DNA of 64,000 bases from Ambrosia x helenae (lineage: Eukaryota; Streptophyta; Magnoliopsida; Asterales; Asteraceae). The notes below the pieces were generated by a model, which did no database searches, was not told the DNA's origin, and saw only the letters and a list, made by a program, of their open reading frames with translations. The DNA lies in contig CM061228.1 of assembly GCA_030844895.1 (NCBI GenBank), forward strand, positions 31,567,651 through 31,631,650. The letters are read 5' to 3'. Positions 35,986 through 47,771 of this stretch are shown piece by piece (the first letter of the stretch is position 1; each line of letters opens with the position of its first letter). A program made the translations under genes and the position numbers.

Positions 35986-38900
35986 GTGCTGCTGTTAATC
36001 CACCTCCACCTCAGTGCTCTTATAAGAAGTTTTGGGACTGTCAACCGTATAACTTTGCTGGGGCTGAGGGAGCGGTGGGACTGCTCCGATGGTTGGAGAA
36101 GGTTGAATCCGTGTTTTTGATGTGTAACTGTCCCGCTGGGGACTGGGTTAAGTATGCCACTGCGACATTCGAGGGTCCCGCGTTATCGTGGTGGAATGCT
36201 ACTACTCAGAACGTGGGTTTGGGGGAAGCTCATGCTATGGTTTGGGCAGATTTTGTTCTTCGTCTGAAGAGCGAGTACTGTGCTAGAGAAGAAGTACAGA
36301 AGTTGGAACATGAGGTCTGGAACTACAAGATGGTTGGGTCCGAGATGGAGGAGTACACTGTGAGGCGGAACGAGCTAGCAGTGTTGTGCCCTGATTTGCA
36401 CACACCCGAGTATAGTTGGATCGAGCACTACATTTCTGGGTTGGTGCCGGAGATAGCAGGATTGGTGGCTGCAGGGAATCTTCCCACACTTGCTGATGTC
36501 GTCCGATCGGCTCATAGGATGACTAACTTGAAGGTGGCAGAAGGTGTTTTGCCTCCTAAGGGTACTACTGTGAAGAGTTCTGAGGGTAGCAAGAGGAAGT
36601 GGGATAATGTAGGGAAGAGTGTCGTGCCAGCACCGTCTCAGCCGGTGAAGAAGTTTGATTCGTCTGGGCCTTCTTCGGGACAGAAGTCGGGTGGGTAACA
36701 AGTGTGGTTTTCATCATTCTGGGAGCTGTGATCGGGCTCGTTGTCATCGGTGCCATCAGTTGGGGCATCTTGCTAAGGAATGCAGGGTGTCACTTCCAGC
36801 AACTCAGGCTCACACTGCTACTCCTGCTCCTGCTGCTCAGGGGGCTCCAGGAAAGCAGGGGTGCTACAACTGTGGTGACATGGGGCATTTCAAGCGTGAT
36901 TGTCCCAAATTTAAACAGGGCGAGAATGCGAAGGGCGGGAACGGTAACGGGAACAATGGAGGCGGCGGCAGGAATGCGCGTGCTTTCGTCATTGGCTCTG
37001 CAGAGGCCAAGCAGGATCCTGACACAGTTACCGGTACGTTCCTTCTAAACGATCGCTATGTTTCTGTCTTGTTTGATTCTGGTGCCGATAAGAGTTTCAT
37101 ATTTGTGGACGTTAGTCGATTGCTAGATATAGTACCCACACCTTTAGAGGCTAAGTACTTGATAGAATTGGCTGATGGTAAGAACATCGAAGCGACGCAT
37201 ATTCATAGGGAATGTTGCTTGGAACTGTCGGATTTGTCTTTCCCCAATGACCTTATGCCGGTATCCCTGGGTAGTTTCGATGTCGTTGTGGGCATGGATT
37301 GGTTATCTTTGTATCGTGCTGAGATCGTATGTTTTGATAAGGTCATTCAGATCCCTCTCCCTGATGGAGAGACTCTTTCGGTTCATGGTGAGAAGAGCGG
37401 TGCTCCGCTCAGTATCATTTCTAGCATGAAAGCCCTTAAGTACCTTCGGAAGGGTTATTCGGCCATTCTGGCACTTGTTTCTGTTTCGTTTGATGATGAG
37501 AAGAAGATCGAGGATATTCCTGTGGTTCGTGATTTCCCTGATGTGTTTCCTAATGATTTACCTGGTCTTCCTCCTCATCGTCAGGTAGAGTTTAGCATTG
37601 ATCTAACTCCGGGTGCAGCTCCTATTGCCCGAGCTCCGTACCGTCTTGCACCTCCCGAGATGCAAGAGTTGTCTAGCCAGTTACAGGAACTCTTGGAGAA
37701 GGGTTTCATCCGACCGAGTTCTTCCCCGTGGGGAGCTCCTATCTTGTTTATGAAGAAGAAGGACGGAAGTCTTCGTATGTGTATCGATTATCGTGAGCTG
37801 AACAAAGTGACCATAAAAAATCATTACCCTCTCCCTCGCATGGATGATCTCTTTGACCAGCTCCAGGGCTCTAGTTATTATTCGAAGATTGATTTGAGAT
37901 CTGGTTATCACCAATTGCGGGTTCATGAAGTCGACATCCCTAAGACTGCTTTTCGTACTCGTTATGGCCATTTTGAGTTCTTGGTCATGTCTTTTGGTCT
38001 CACTAACGCACTAGCGGTGTTCATGGATTTGATGAACCGTGTTTGCAAGCCTTACCTTGATAAATTCTTCATCGTGTTTATTGATGACATTCTGGTTTAT
38101 TCGAAGAATAAGACGGATCATGAGGAACATTTACGGTTGGTCCTGGAACTTTTGAGACGAGAGCAGTTGTATGCTAAGTTCTCAAAGTGTGATTTCTGGT
38201 TGCGTGAAGTTCAATTCCTAGGGCATGTGGTTAATGAACTGGGAGTTCATGTCGATCCGGCTAAGATCGAAGCTATTAAAGACTGGGAAGCACCAAAGAC
38301 GCCATCTGAGGTGCGGCAATTCCTAGGTCTTGCGGGTTACTATCGTCGTTTCATTGAGGGATTTTTGAAGATTGCTCAACCCCTCACCTCTCTTACCCAG
38401 AAAGACCGAAAGTTCGACTGGGGTGAACTGCAGGAATCGACATTTCAGATGCTGAAGCTTAAACTTTGTTCTGCACCAATCCTATCCTTACCTGAGGGTA
38501 CGGATGATTTTGTTGTGTATTGTGACGCTTCTATTCGTGGTCTCGGTTGCGTGTTGATGCAATGCGAGCAGGTCATTGCTTATGCTTCTCATTAACTTAA
38601 GGTTCACGAGAAGAACAATACTACCCATGACTTAGAATTCGGTGCGGTGGTGTTTGCGTTGAAAATCTGGAGACATTACTTGTACGGTACCAAATGCACC
38701 ATATACACCGATCACAAGAGTCTTCAGCATATTTTCGACCAGAAGGAGCTAAACATGCGGGAGCGTCGCTGGGTTAAACTCCTGAATGATTATAACTGTG
38801 CTATTAAGTATCATCCTGGCTAGGCGAACGTTGTAGCAGACGCCTTGAGCAGGAAGGAATCTGCGAAACCTTGTCGTGTTCGAGCCTTGCAGCTCACCAT

Positions 38901-40045
38901 TCATTCCTCTTTGCCTGACCAAATTCGTTCTGCACAACTGGAAGCTTTGAAGGAGGAAAACCTTAAAGCTAAAGCTATGCACAATGCTGATAAGCACCTT
39001 GAACTTAGGTCCGATGGCCTACATTACTTCGCAGAACGTGTTTGGGTTCCTTTGTTCGGGGGATTACGGGAGCTTGTCTTGGATGAAGCTCACAAATCCC
39101 GGTATTCTGTTCACCCGGGCTCCAACAAGATGTATCAGGATTTGAAGATACTCTATTGGTGGCCGAACATGAAGGCTGATATAGCCTCATACGTGAGCAA
39201 ATGCTTGACTTGTGCTAAAGTCAAAGTGGAGTATCAGAAGCCGTCTGGTCTCCTACAACAACCGGAGATTCCAGAATGGAAGTGGGAACGTATGTCACAT
39301 CCTCAAATTTCCACTTGCGGAGTTTTACCGCGAGGCGCATGACAAACCAGGATCCAAGACAACGGTCACAATAAATAACACTATATGAAACACGTAAACT
39401 CAAAACTTGGTTATCAAACCATTAAACCATAGCAGAAGCATTTAAAGATTTAATCAACTACAAAACTGTATTCCAAAATATCCAAGACACTTATTTAAAA
39501 TATGCGACTAAGCCTAGACGCCAATGCAGACCCGTGCGCCTAGTCCAACCGATGCTACCTTAGCGACCTGGGAAAACATGCCAAAAAGACGTCAACATAT
39601 ATAATGCTGGTGAGTTCACAGGTTTGTTCAATATGTTACCAAGAGTTACCAAAGCGTTACCATGTCCATACTATACCAATGTTACCAAGTACGCTAGCTA
39701 GGCGTATGCTTTATTACTACTACGATTGGAAAACCATTACCAAGTACGTTTAGCAATGTTTAGCAATGTTCAGCCCGAATGTTCAACATGTTACCAATGT
39801 TACCAGTTCGAGACAATATGCACCCGCCCGACCCTCCAAGCCGACGAGTGAGGCAGGTCATGCCCAATAGATCTATCCACATTTCCCCCGTTGTGCATCC
39901 CCGCACATTCATGGTTTTCCGCGGGACTTTAAAAGATCGTATAGCAATGCAAAGTTAAAACCATAGTATGACATATGTTACTAAAATAGTTTATATCAAA
40001 AATCTCATTTTTGTTTGTATCAAAAATCTCATTTTTGAATCAATA

Positions 40046-40222
40046 GGGTCGAACCAGGAAAATAAATCCACCTTCGCCCCTTTTTTAAGCCACCTTCGAC
40101 CGTTTGAAAGCCACCTTCGACCCTTTTCAAACAGATTCGACCAAACTGTCCAGGTTCGACCCTGGGATCCCACATTCGACCACCCGATCGGTCGAATGTG
40201 CCTAGGTTCGACCCTGGCAGAA
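40046..40222 (-). promoter_or_regulatory. Gypsy3 3' LTR downstream TTCGACC array
   Basis: Nine or so copies of TTCGACC/TTCGCCC or reverse. Confidence 0.6.
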
Positions 40223-40990
40223 TACTTTTCCCAAAAACGCTTCAAAAACATCCGAAAACATCCCGAAACATTATCAAACATAGCAGTTACGCATGAATAA
40301 CTTATCCCTACAAAACCCCACCAATTTTGCCCCAAAACCTATTCGTTTTAGTCCTTTCCCAAAATGGCAAAGATTATGGAAGTGTCACATCATGCATGTA
40401 ATCTTTACCCAATTTGGAAACTTTTCAAATCAATCCATAATCATCTTAAAATGCATAGTTTATCATGTAATTGAAAACCCCCAATAGTTCTATTAATAAT
40501 ACCAACATGCAACAAGCCCTAGATTCAATAAAAATCCCAAAATTAGACTTGATATCATCGTCTATTTAATTATAACCTTCAATAATCCTAAACTATCATC
40601 AATAGTAGCCCTAGATCATGTTTCTAGCCTTAGCACAGCAGCAAATCATTAAACAACACATATTATCACATAACACATAATTAACATATGTTTATTGATA
40701 TGAAAACCTATGTTTAATGATAGGGTTTAGGTTTAGAAAGATGTTTAAAAGGTTTTTATTAACAAAAACATCCTTAGAACAGATCTGGACATTTAGGGTT
40801 AGATAAAAACGAATTAAAATACTTGAAAAAGGTTTAGAATTAAGAACACACCTTGGATTCTCGATTAGATGTTGTTGGTAGGTTAGATTATGAAAAATTA
40901 GAGCAAAAACTCCTTCCTTAGTGATTAAAATCGTTTGAGAGTGTTTAGAGACGGTTAGGGTTTGTGAAATGGTGAAAAATGACAAAGTTT

Positions 40991-41186
40991 GGTATTTACA
41001 CTAGTCCACATTCGCCCATTTCACCTGGGCGAATGTACCCACGTTAAACCCTTTCTCAGGGTCGAACGTACCCTATTTGGTCGAATGAAATTTTATTATT
41101 TCCACATTCCAGGTTCGCCCCTTTAATAAGGGTCGAACCAAGATTATTTTCCATGTTCGCCCCCACGCTGTGGTCGAACCTGGACC
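40991..41186 (-). promoter_or_regulatory. Gypsy3 3' LTR core promoter region and upstream array
   Basis: Degraded TATA (TGTAAATACC in element sense) with mixed TTCGCCC/GGTCGAA copies at 41009-41186. Confidence 0.5.
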
Positions 41187-41572
41187 TATGTTTTTCTAGT
41201 TTTTGAGTTTGTCGTGTTTAACGCATTTTAACGCATCCTAACACATGAACATGCAACCTTAGTCTATGTTTAACATATTTAAGCATGGATGATTATCTAC
41301 ACATCGTTTAAATACTGCTTTGCATATAATCCACCATATAACAATTAATCTACACATAACACTTAATTAGTTTATGTAATTTCACCAACAACGGGACCCG
41401 GTACTAGTGTACTCCCAAAACGACTCCCAATGATCCTCCAGATCATTGAACCCTGGACAATCCTATCCTGACCCACCTCAACTAACCTAGTTAAGTCCGT
41501 TTATAAATGTTTCCCGCTAAGGTAGACTTAGGTGTTACTAAAATGTTTAAGCCAAATATGCCGGGTGTCACA

Positions 41573-41690
41573 TCATCCCCATGTAGAAAGAATTTTCGTC
41601 CCGAAAATTGCACAAAGCCCAAAAATGAAAGAGACGGAAAGAATGAAACGTAAAGAAAATTTACCGGATGTCACATCATCCCCACGTTGA
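41573..41690 (-). other. Gypsy3 polypurine tract, present twice
   Basis: Inner tract 41573-41583 next to the LTR; a second copy with its own TGTGACA start at 41669-41690, 103 bp further in. Same arrangement as in Gypsy1 and Gypsy2. Confidence 0.7.
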
Positions 41691-42790
41691 AAGGAATCTC
41701 GACCCGAGATTCATTCAGCTTCAGCAGTAACATGCCTAGATTCGAATGCGCGTTTCGGAAAAAGATGAGGATGTTTAGCTTTCATCTGATCCTCCCGTTC
41801 CCATGTGAACTCCGGTCCACGATTCGAGTTCCAACGAACTTTGACGATGCGGATTTTAATCCAACGAAGGCTACGAATCTTGTAGTCGAGAATCTCAACA
41901 GGTTCCTCCACAATGCGAAGACGATCATCAACCTTGATCTCTTCCAGTGATACAATGAGAGATTCATCAGCCAAACACTTCTTTAAGTTCGACACATGGA
42001 AGACGTTGTGAACACTACCGAGCTCCGCCGGTAAGTCAAGTCTGTATCCACAGGTCCAATCCGTTCCAAGATTGCGAAAGGTCCGACATAGCGAGGGTTA
42101 AGCTTGCCACGCTTTCCAAAGTGTATGACGCCCTTCCATGGTGAAACTTTCAGAAGTACCTTGTCCCCAACCTAGAACTCTAAAGGTTTGCGATGGCGAT
42201 CGGCATAGCTCTTCTGACGATCCCGCGCAGCTGCCAAACGGTTACGAATTTGTACGATTTTCTCCGAAGTTTCGTACACCAGTTCTGGACCAGTGAGCTG
42301 GCTCTCGCCCACCTCGGCCCAACAAAGAGGTGATCGACATTTGCGTCCGTAAAGAGCCTCGAACGGAGCTTCCTTGATGCTAGAGTCATAGCTGTTGTTG
42401 TAGGAGAACTCTTCCAACGGTAGGTGAATCTCCCAACTTTTGCCAAAGTCAATAACACATGCCCGAAGCATGTCCTCCAAGGTTTGAATCAACCGCTCAC
42501 TCTGTCCATCAGTTTGCGGATGATAAGCCATACTCATATCCAACTGAGTACCCAAAGCCTTGTGCAGAGCCTTCCAAAAGCGCGAAGCAAAACGGGAATC
42601 ACGATCAGATATAATAGAAACAGTCACCCCGTGCCGAGCGACCACCTCCTTAAGGTAGAGTCGAGCTAACCGCTCGAGTCCATCAGTGTAACATCGCGCC
42701 TTTCTCCCGAGTGTTGAATTAATCAAACCACCACTTCACCCACTATATACTTGATGTATACATATGAATTCTTCAACTTTATATATATAG

Positions 42791-42840
<50 letters not shown>
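42791..42840 (+). repeat. (AAT)n microsatellite in Gypsy4 5' LTR
   Basis: 50 bp of AAT repeats; the partner LTR has 38 bp (47734-47771), so the run has changed since insertion. Confidence 0.9.
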
Positions 42841-43600
42841 CAATCTATAAGAGTTAGTTTTATTTAAAAAAAAAAAAAAAAAAAACAAATCATAAACTCA
42901 TATGCCCCATTTCCTTTATTGTGATCGGAGCCCAAAAAGAAAGCCCAACTTCCACCCCCCCCCCTTACTCGACTTGGTGCAGCAGCCCAACAAGAAGAAT
43001 CTCGGCCCACCTTTGGACCGGCCCAAAAGACTTTCCCCTTCTTCTTTCTTTTTTCGAACAAACAGACCACAAGGTTGACTAGGGAAGTCTTCAAGTTTGA
43101 CTATGCAATCAAGCATAATTTTTAGAAATTTTGACGCGATTAAACTATGAATTCTTGACTGACCATAAAGTTCGCTCGAAACCCACCAATCTTGGACGTG
43201 ATTATAGCCTGTAACGAGGCCAACTCGGGTGAATTTTGACCGCACCATAGTTGAAATCCAAACCTTCCTTTATGGCAACATCACTATAAATTAAACTCTC
43301 CTAATCAACCCTTCATGTCCAAAAACCAATACCTTAATCCCAATTTCTATTTCTCGCATTCATACGCAGCCCATCCAAGTTAGTTGACTTTTGTTTTGAC
43401 TCGCATACTTGGAAGAACTACAACGTTTGAGTCCAAATCAAACCACTATTGCTATTCGCCATCACTGTAAGATTATTTCCCCTATTAGTTTGCAGATTTA
43501 AATCGATTAGATGCATAGGTTTCTTAGGGTCTTGTTTGGGAAGATGAAGATGTCACGTATCCATTTAAAAACAATTAGAAACAAGTTCTAGCACAAAACT

Positions 43601-43690
43601 GATGGTAAATCAGATGGTATATTGGCGTGTGTTTAAGAACCAGACTCGGGTATGAACCCGGGTTCGAGTCCCACACACCGCATTTTTCGT
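43601..43690 (+). other. tRNA-like segment with Pol III A and B box motifs in Gypsy4 5' LTR
   Basis: TAAATCAGATGGTATA (43606-43621) resembles an A box and GGTTCGAGTCC (43661-43671) is a perfect B box, 40-45 bp apart, followed by a T run at about 43684. The acceptor stem does not pair, so this is not a tRNA gene. A tRNA-derived SINE head is the likeliest source. Repeated at 48531-48610. Confidence 0.5.
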
Positions 43691-45176
43691 TTTTCTTTCT
43701 TTTTTTCTTTTATTTAAATATTTAGATATATACATTTTAGTGTACAAGTTTTAGAATATGTTTAAAAATACCAAACAAGGTTTATAAATTCTACAAAAAT
43801 TATTTTATGTTATTCTAGTAGTAGAGTTTAACATACAATTTTTAGTTTTCCAAAAATTATTTATTTAATATATATAATAAATAATTCAAGTTTATTCAAT
43901 TTTATTTATAAAATTCTATAAAAATATCAAAACGATTATATAAATTTCCACAAAAATTAACCTGAGTTTTATAACATTAAGCTTTTCTGAAATAATTTTT
44001 ATTTCTGAAAAATCATTTATTTAATATTTTTAATCAATTTTTGATAGTTTTAATCATAAATAAATCATAATAAATTCATTTTTCAATATTTTTGTGCCAA
44101 AATTTTATATAAACTATTTCTGATTATTTGGAACAGAAATATAATGTTTAACCTAATAATTCTTTAATTTTAGAATTTTTAAATATTAAAGTTAAATTTT
44201 GGCAATTTGTGATAAATAGATTTAATATTCTATTTTTAAGAAAATAATTTTATAAAAATTATTTTTATACTTTAAACTCATTATTGTGACCATCTTAAAT
44301 TCAAATTTTATAAAATGACTTTTGTTTATTTATTTATTAAATTTCTCTTATTATTCAAACATTTTAATTATTAAACAACCAAGCATTTACCCCCAATTCA
44401 AAGCCCTAGAATATAATTGTAGACTAGATAGACTTAGATATATTTATTACCTTGATTATAGGGTAATACTTGGCGTTGTTGAGCAACACATATTCTATTT
44501 TCACGAGACATAACATTTTGCTAAGGTGAGTTTACATAGCCCCTTTTCTCTTTTACATTTTGGGGTGAAACATGTTTAAACATTTTATACCATCATTTAC
44601 TCATACTTACTTGTGATTCAATTACACTATCATTCTATCATTTGACTGTAACAAAAAGACATAGTACAATCATTAACAATGATCAAGCCGCCTGTTTAGA
44701 TTATAGCGCTATAGGTCAGACAAACCCATCCCCCCGCATAAATTCAGGGATGATCGATAACAGTAACAACATTTAACTAACTTGCGAGTTAGTCATCAGT
44801 CGACACAAGGTTTGATTGTACAAAGACGCATTGTTACATGTCGGACTCATACTCTATCATTATACTACTGTGATTATTGTTGTACAAACTATTATTATTT
44901 ATCATATTTCAAAAAACCTATGTATTCTCACCAACTTTTGTTGAACCAAAATATTTTCAACTTAACATGTTTCAGGTTCTACTTGCTTGAAGATTTGAGT
45001 TAATGCATGAAGATGTGTGCATAGTATTATTCCTTTTGATGTACGAATTCTTGTAGAACAATTGTATGTAATTTATTTAAATCATTTAATGAAACTTATT
45101 ATTCACCATGAGCTACTGAACAATCATCAATACGTGACATCCCGATGTTTCCGCCATCGGTTGGGGTGTTACAGAT

Positions 45177-45193
45177 TGGTATCAGAGCCATGG
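45177..45193 (+). other. Gypsy4 primer binding site (tRNA-iMet)
   Basis: TGGTATCAGAGCCATGG, 3 nt after the LTR. Confidence 0.92.
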
Positions 45194-45704
45194 TTATAGG
45201 GAATTAGGTTATTAGAAAAAAAATAATCTAGTCTATAACCATAGGATTTAACCAGTACTTGCTTCTTTTACTTGCTATTCTCTATCTCCCTCCTACTTCT
45301 TATCCCTATTTTTCATCCTTACAAGAAGGTTGCCCTCCATCACTGAATCTACTCTTAGACTAATAAGACAAAATCCTCAGGTTTAACCTGAACCACCTTG
45401 AGATCTCGTCGAAGTTCTAGATTTTAATAACGAACACGTGCAATCTGGAAGGGTGAACGCCTGTATTCTGAGTTTTCTGTCTAGGCTGGCATTGCGCATA
45501 TATCCCAATCAGACGAGGGACCCGGATGCCTACCTGGGAATTCTCGGGATGAGTGTTCACTTATAGGCTAAAGCATGTCTTAATATGTTATTAGAATTTA
45601 GAATCTTTGATAAGTCAACGTTTTCGTTTATTCGTTGTAATTAATGAATAAATGATTACATTCCTTATATAACCTCATTCATTTCATTGTGTTTCTTACA
45701 GATC
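45194..45704 (+). other. Gypsy4 leader
   Basis: Untranslated. Ends in a pyrimidine-rich run and CAG (GTTTCTTACAG) 3 nt before the gag ATG, like a splice acceptor. Confidence 0.6.
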
Positions 45705-46911
45705 ATGCCTACACGTCACAGCACTCGCAATAACAATGGTGGTAATCATGAGGAAGGAAATAGCAACAACAACAACCACAACACTAACCACAACAACAAC
45801 AACAACAACAACAATGGTGTTGATGCCCAACTGGCTGCGATCATTTCCCAACAAATGGCGCAGTAGATCGCGACTCTGGTTCCTAATTTACTGGCTCAAG
45901 TCATCCAGATGAACGGAAACCTCCACAGAAACGGACATGGGAACGGGAACGGTAATGGAAACCACAACGGAAACGGGAATGGTCTCCCAGCTTGTACCCT
46001 TAAGCACTTTAATTCTTGTAATCCCCCAAAATTCAGTGGAGAAGAAGGAGCTACAGGACTCCTACAATGGTTTGAGGGTATTGAGAATACCTTCATCAAC
46101 AGTGAATGCCCCGACAACTTTAAGGTTCGTTACGCCATGAGTGTTCTCCACAAACGAGCACTCACTTGGTGGAATGAGGAAAAGCGCACCCGAGAGCTGA
46201 AGTTGCACTTACTATGACCTGGGATCAAGTCAAGAAGATAATGAAAGATGAATTTTGCCCACGTAACGAGGTCAAGAAATTAGAGGATGAGTTCCACACC
46301 CTTGCTCAGGATAGTGGGGAAAACCTTGCTTATAATACCCCATGAGCTCAGTCTGTTATTGCCCCATAAGGTCACCCCCGCTACCTGTAGCCATCGAAAA
46401 GTATATCGGTGGTTTGCCCATGCAGATTCAGGACACGGTATGGGGAAGGAACCCTGCTACCCTTGAAGAGGCCAAGCGTTTAGCAGCTACCTTAACTGAC
46501 AATCACGTAAAGAACGGGACCTTAGTTCGGAAAGGCAATAAAGCAAATATTGTAGCTGCGGTAACTACTGAGAACCAGAAGCGTAAGGCCAGGGAACCTG
46601 ATGTCAACCTCACTACACAAGCTTCTAACAAGAGACCCTATATAGGAAACTATCCATTGTGTAACACATGCAACCGACATCATCCCACTGCTTCAGCGTG
46701 TCGCTTGTGCACCAATTTTGGAAAGTATGGCCATCTGGTCAACACGTGTCGTGAGACCCCAAATCCTAAAGCCAACCAACCCACCAACCCGGCTCAGGCT
46801 ACTAATCCTAATCGATACAACTATGGTCAATGCTATGAATGTGGAGACCCGAATCACTTCCGTAACCGATGCCCTAAACTAAACAGAGATCAAGACCCTC
46901 CAACTACCTAA
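45705..46911 (+). pseudogene. Gypsy4 gag, broken
   Basis: Starts MPTRHSTRNNN with a long Asn/His tract; in-frame TAG at 45864-45866; gag domain (FSGEEGATGLLQWFEG, ALTWWNEE) to a frameshift near 46195; further break near 46340; then 46342-46911 with two zinc motifs, the second a CCHC (CYECGDPNHFRNRC). Ends TAA at 46909-46911 with no pol. Gag-domain wording is related to but distinct from that of the Tekay-like copies here. Confidence 0.85.
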
Positions 46912-47128
46912 CAGTAAGTCTCACCATTTGACTACTGGTTGCTTTTATTCTATGTATTGACGCTATTTGATTCAAATAATAAATTCTAGTATTGAAATTT
47001 TTGTCTGAGAGTTGTTACATGGTGCATGATTGTTTGAATGTTAACAAATTATATAAATCTATACAACTACAACTCCTATACTGTGCATAAACGTGTTATC
47101 AATTTGCAATCTATGTGCTGCATTTAAT
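46912..47128 (+). other. Gypsy4 3' untranslated spacer
   Basis: Directly follows gag where pol would be expected. AT-rich, no ORF. Part (near 47060-47120) matches 29840-29920 in the inverted-end element. Confidence 0.7.
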
Positions 47129-47402
47129 AGAGGTCATCATGTCTTTTCAACAGTCGGGAGAGGCCCTACAACCTGCTCACGACTGGTGGAGGCTATCAAA
47201 CCTACTCAACGATTGGTAGAGGTCATTATGCCTTTTTAACAGTCGGGAGAGGCCCTACAACCTGCTCACGACTGGTGGAGTCTATCAAACCTACTCAACG
47301 ATTGGTAGAGGTCATTATGCCTTTTCAACAGTCGAGAGAGGCCCTACAACCTACTCCACGACTGGTGGAGGCTATCGAACCTGCTCAACAATCGGTGGAG
47401 TC
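47129..47402 (+). repeat. Three 89-bp tandem units (minisatellite) in Gypsy4 3' UTR
   Basis: Units start at 47129, 47218 and 47307, each made of three ~30-bp sub-repeats around CTGGTAGAGG/GTCGGGAGAGG. Followed by 220 bp to the polypurine tract GTAGGGGAGAC (about 47619-47629). Confidence 0.85.
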
Positions 47403-47629
47403 ATAAAAGGACACAAAACCTTAATGTAAGGTAAATTGGTGATTGTGGTCCGGAACGCAATCATGAATTTACAGGTACGTTAAGGTGGTGTGAAATTCTA
47501 TCAAGGTTAAAACTCTAGTTGTCTGGTAGTTCATTCATGTCATGCTATAACCCAAATCACAACTATTTTTATTATCAACCCTATGTTTTAAATAAACTTC
47601 GGGACGGAGTTTTCAAAAGTAGGGGAGAC

Positions 47630-47733
47630 TGTAACATCGCGCCTTTCTCCCGAGTCTTGAATTAATCAAACCACCACTTCACCCACTATATACTTGATGT
47701 ATACATATGAATTCTTCAACTTTATATATATAG

Positions 47734-47771
<38 letters not shown>

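Larger units (their letters stand above)
39293..41572 (-). repeat. Gypsy3 3' LTR, with a ~330-bp deletion
   Basis: 2280 bp against 2539 bp in the partner. The segment equivalent to 55013-55344 is missing near 39993, where a phrase ATCAAAAATCTCATTTTTG is instead repeated. TATA sequence is degraded (GGTATTTACA, 40991-41000). Confidence 0.88.
42687..45173 (+). repeat. Gypsy4 5' LTR
   Basis: 2487 bp, TGTAACATCGCG to GGGGTGTTACA. Includes an (AAT)n run (42791-42840), a poly-A run near 42867, a C run near 42953, a TATA box (TATAAATTAA, 43285-43294), a tRNA-like segment (43601-43690) and a long AT-rich stretch (43690-44320). Confidence 0.92.

Noticed and set aside
42864..43248. Overlapping minus-strand ORFs in the Gypsy4 LTR (also 47679-48171)
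   Set aside because: LTR sequence repeated in both copies, with a poly-A run and AAT repeats inside; no sign of selection on a protein.
43601..43680. tRNA gene
   Set aside because: B box is good but the acceptor arm does not pair and no complete cloverleaf forms; described as tRNA-like only.
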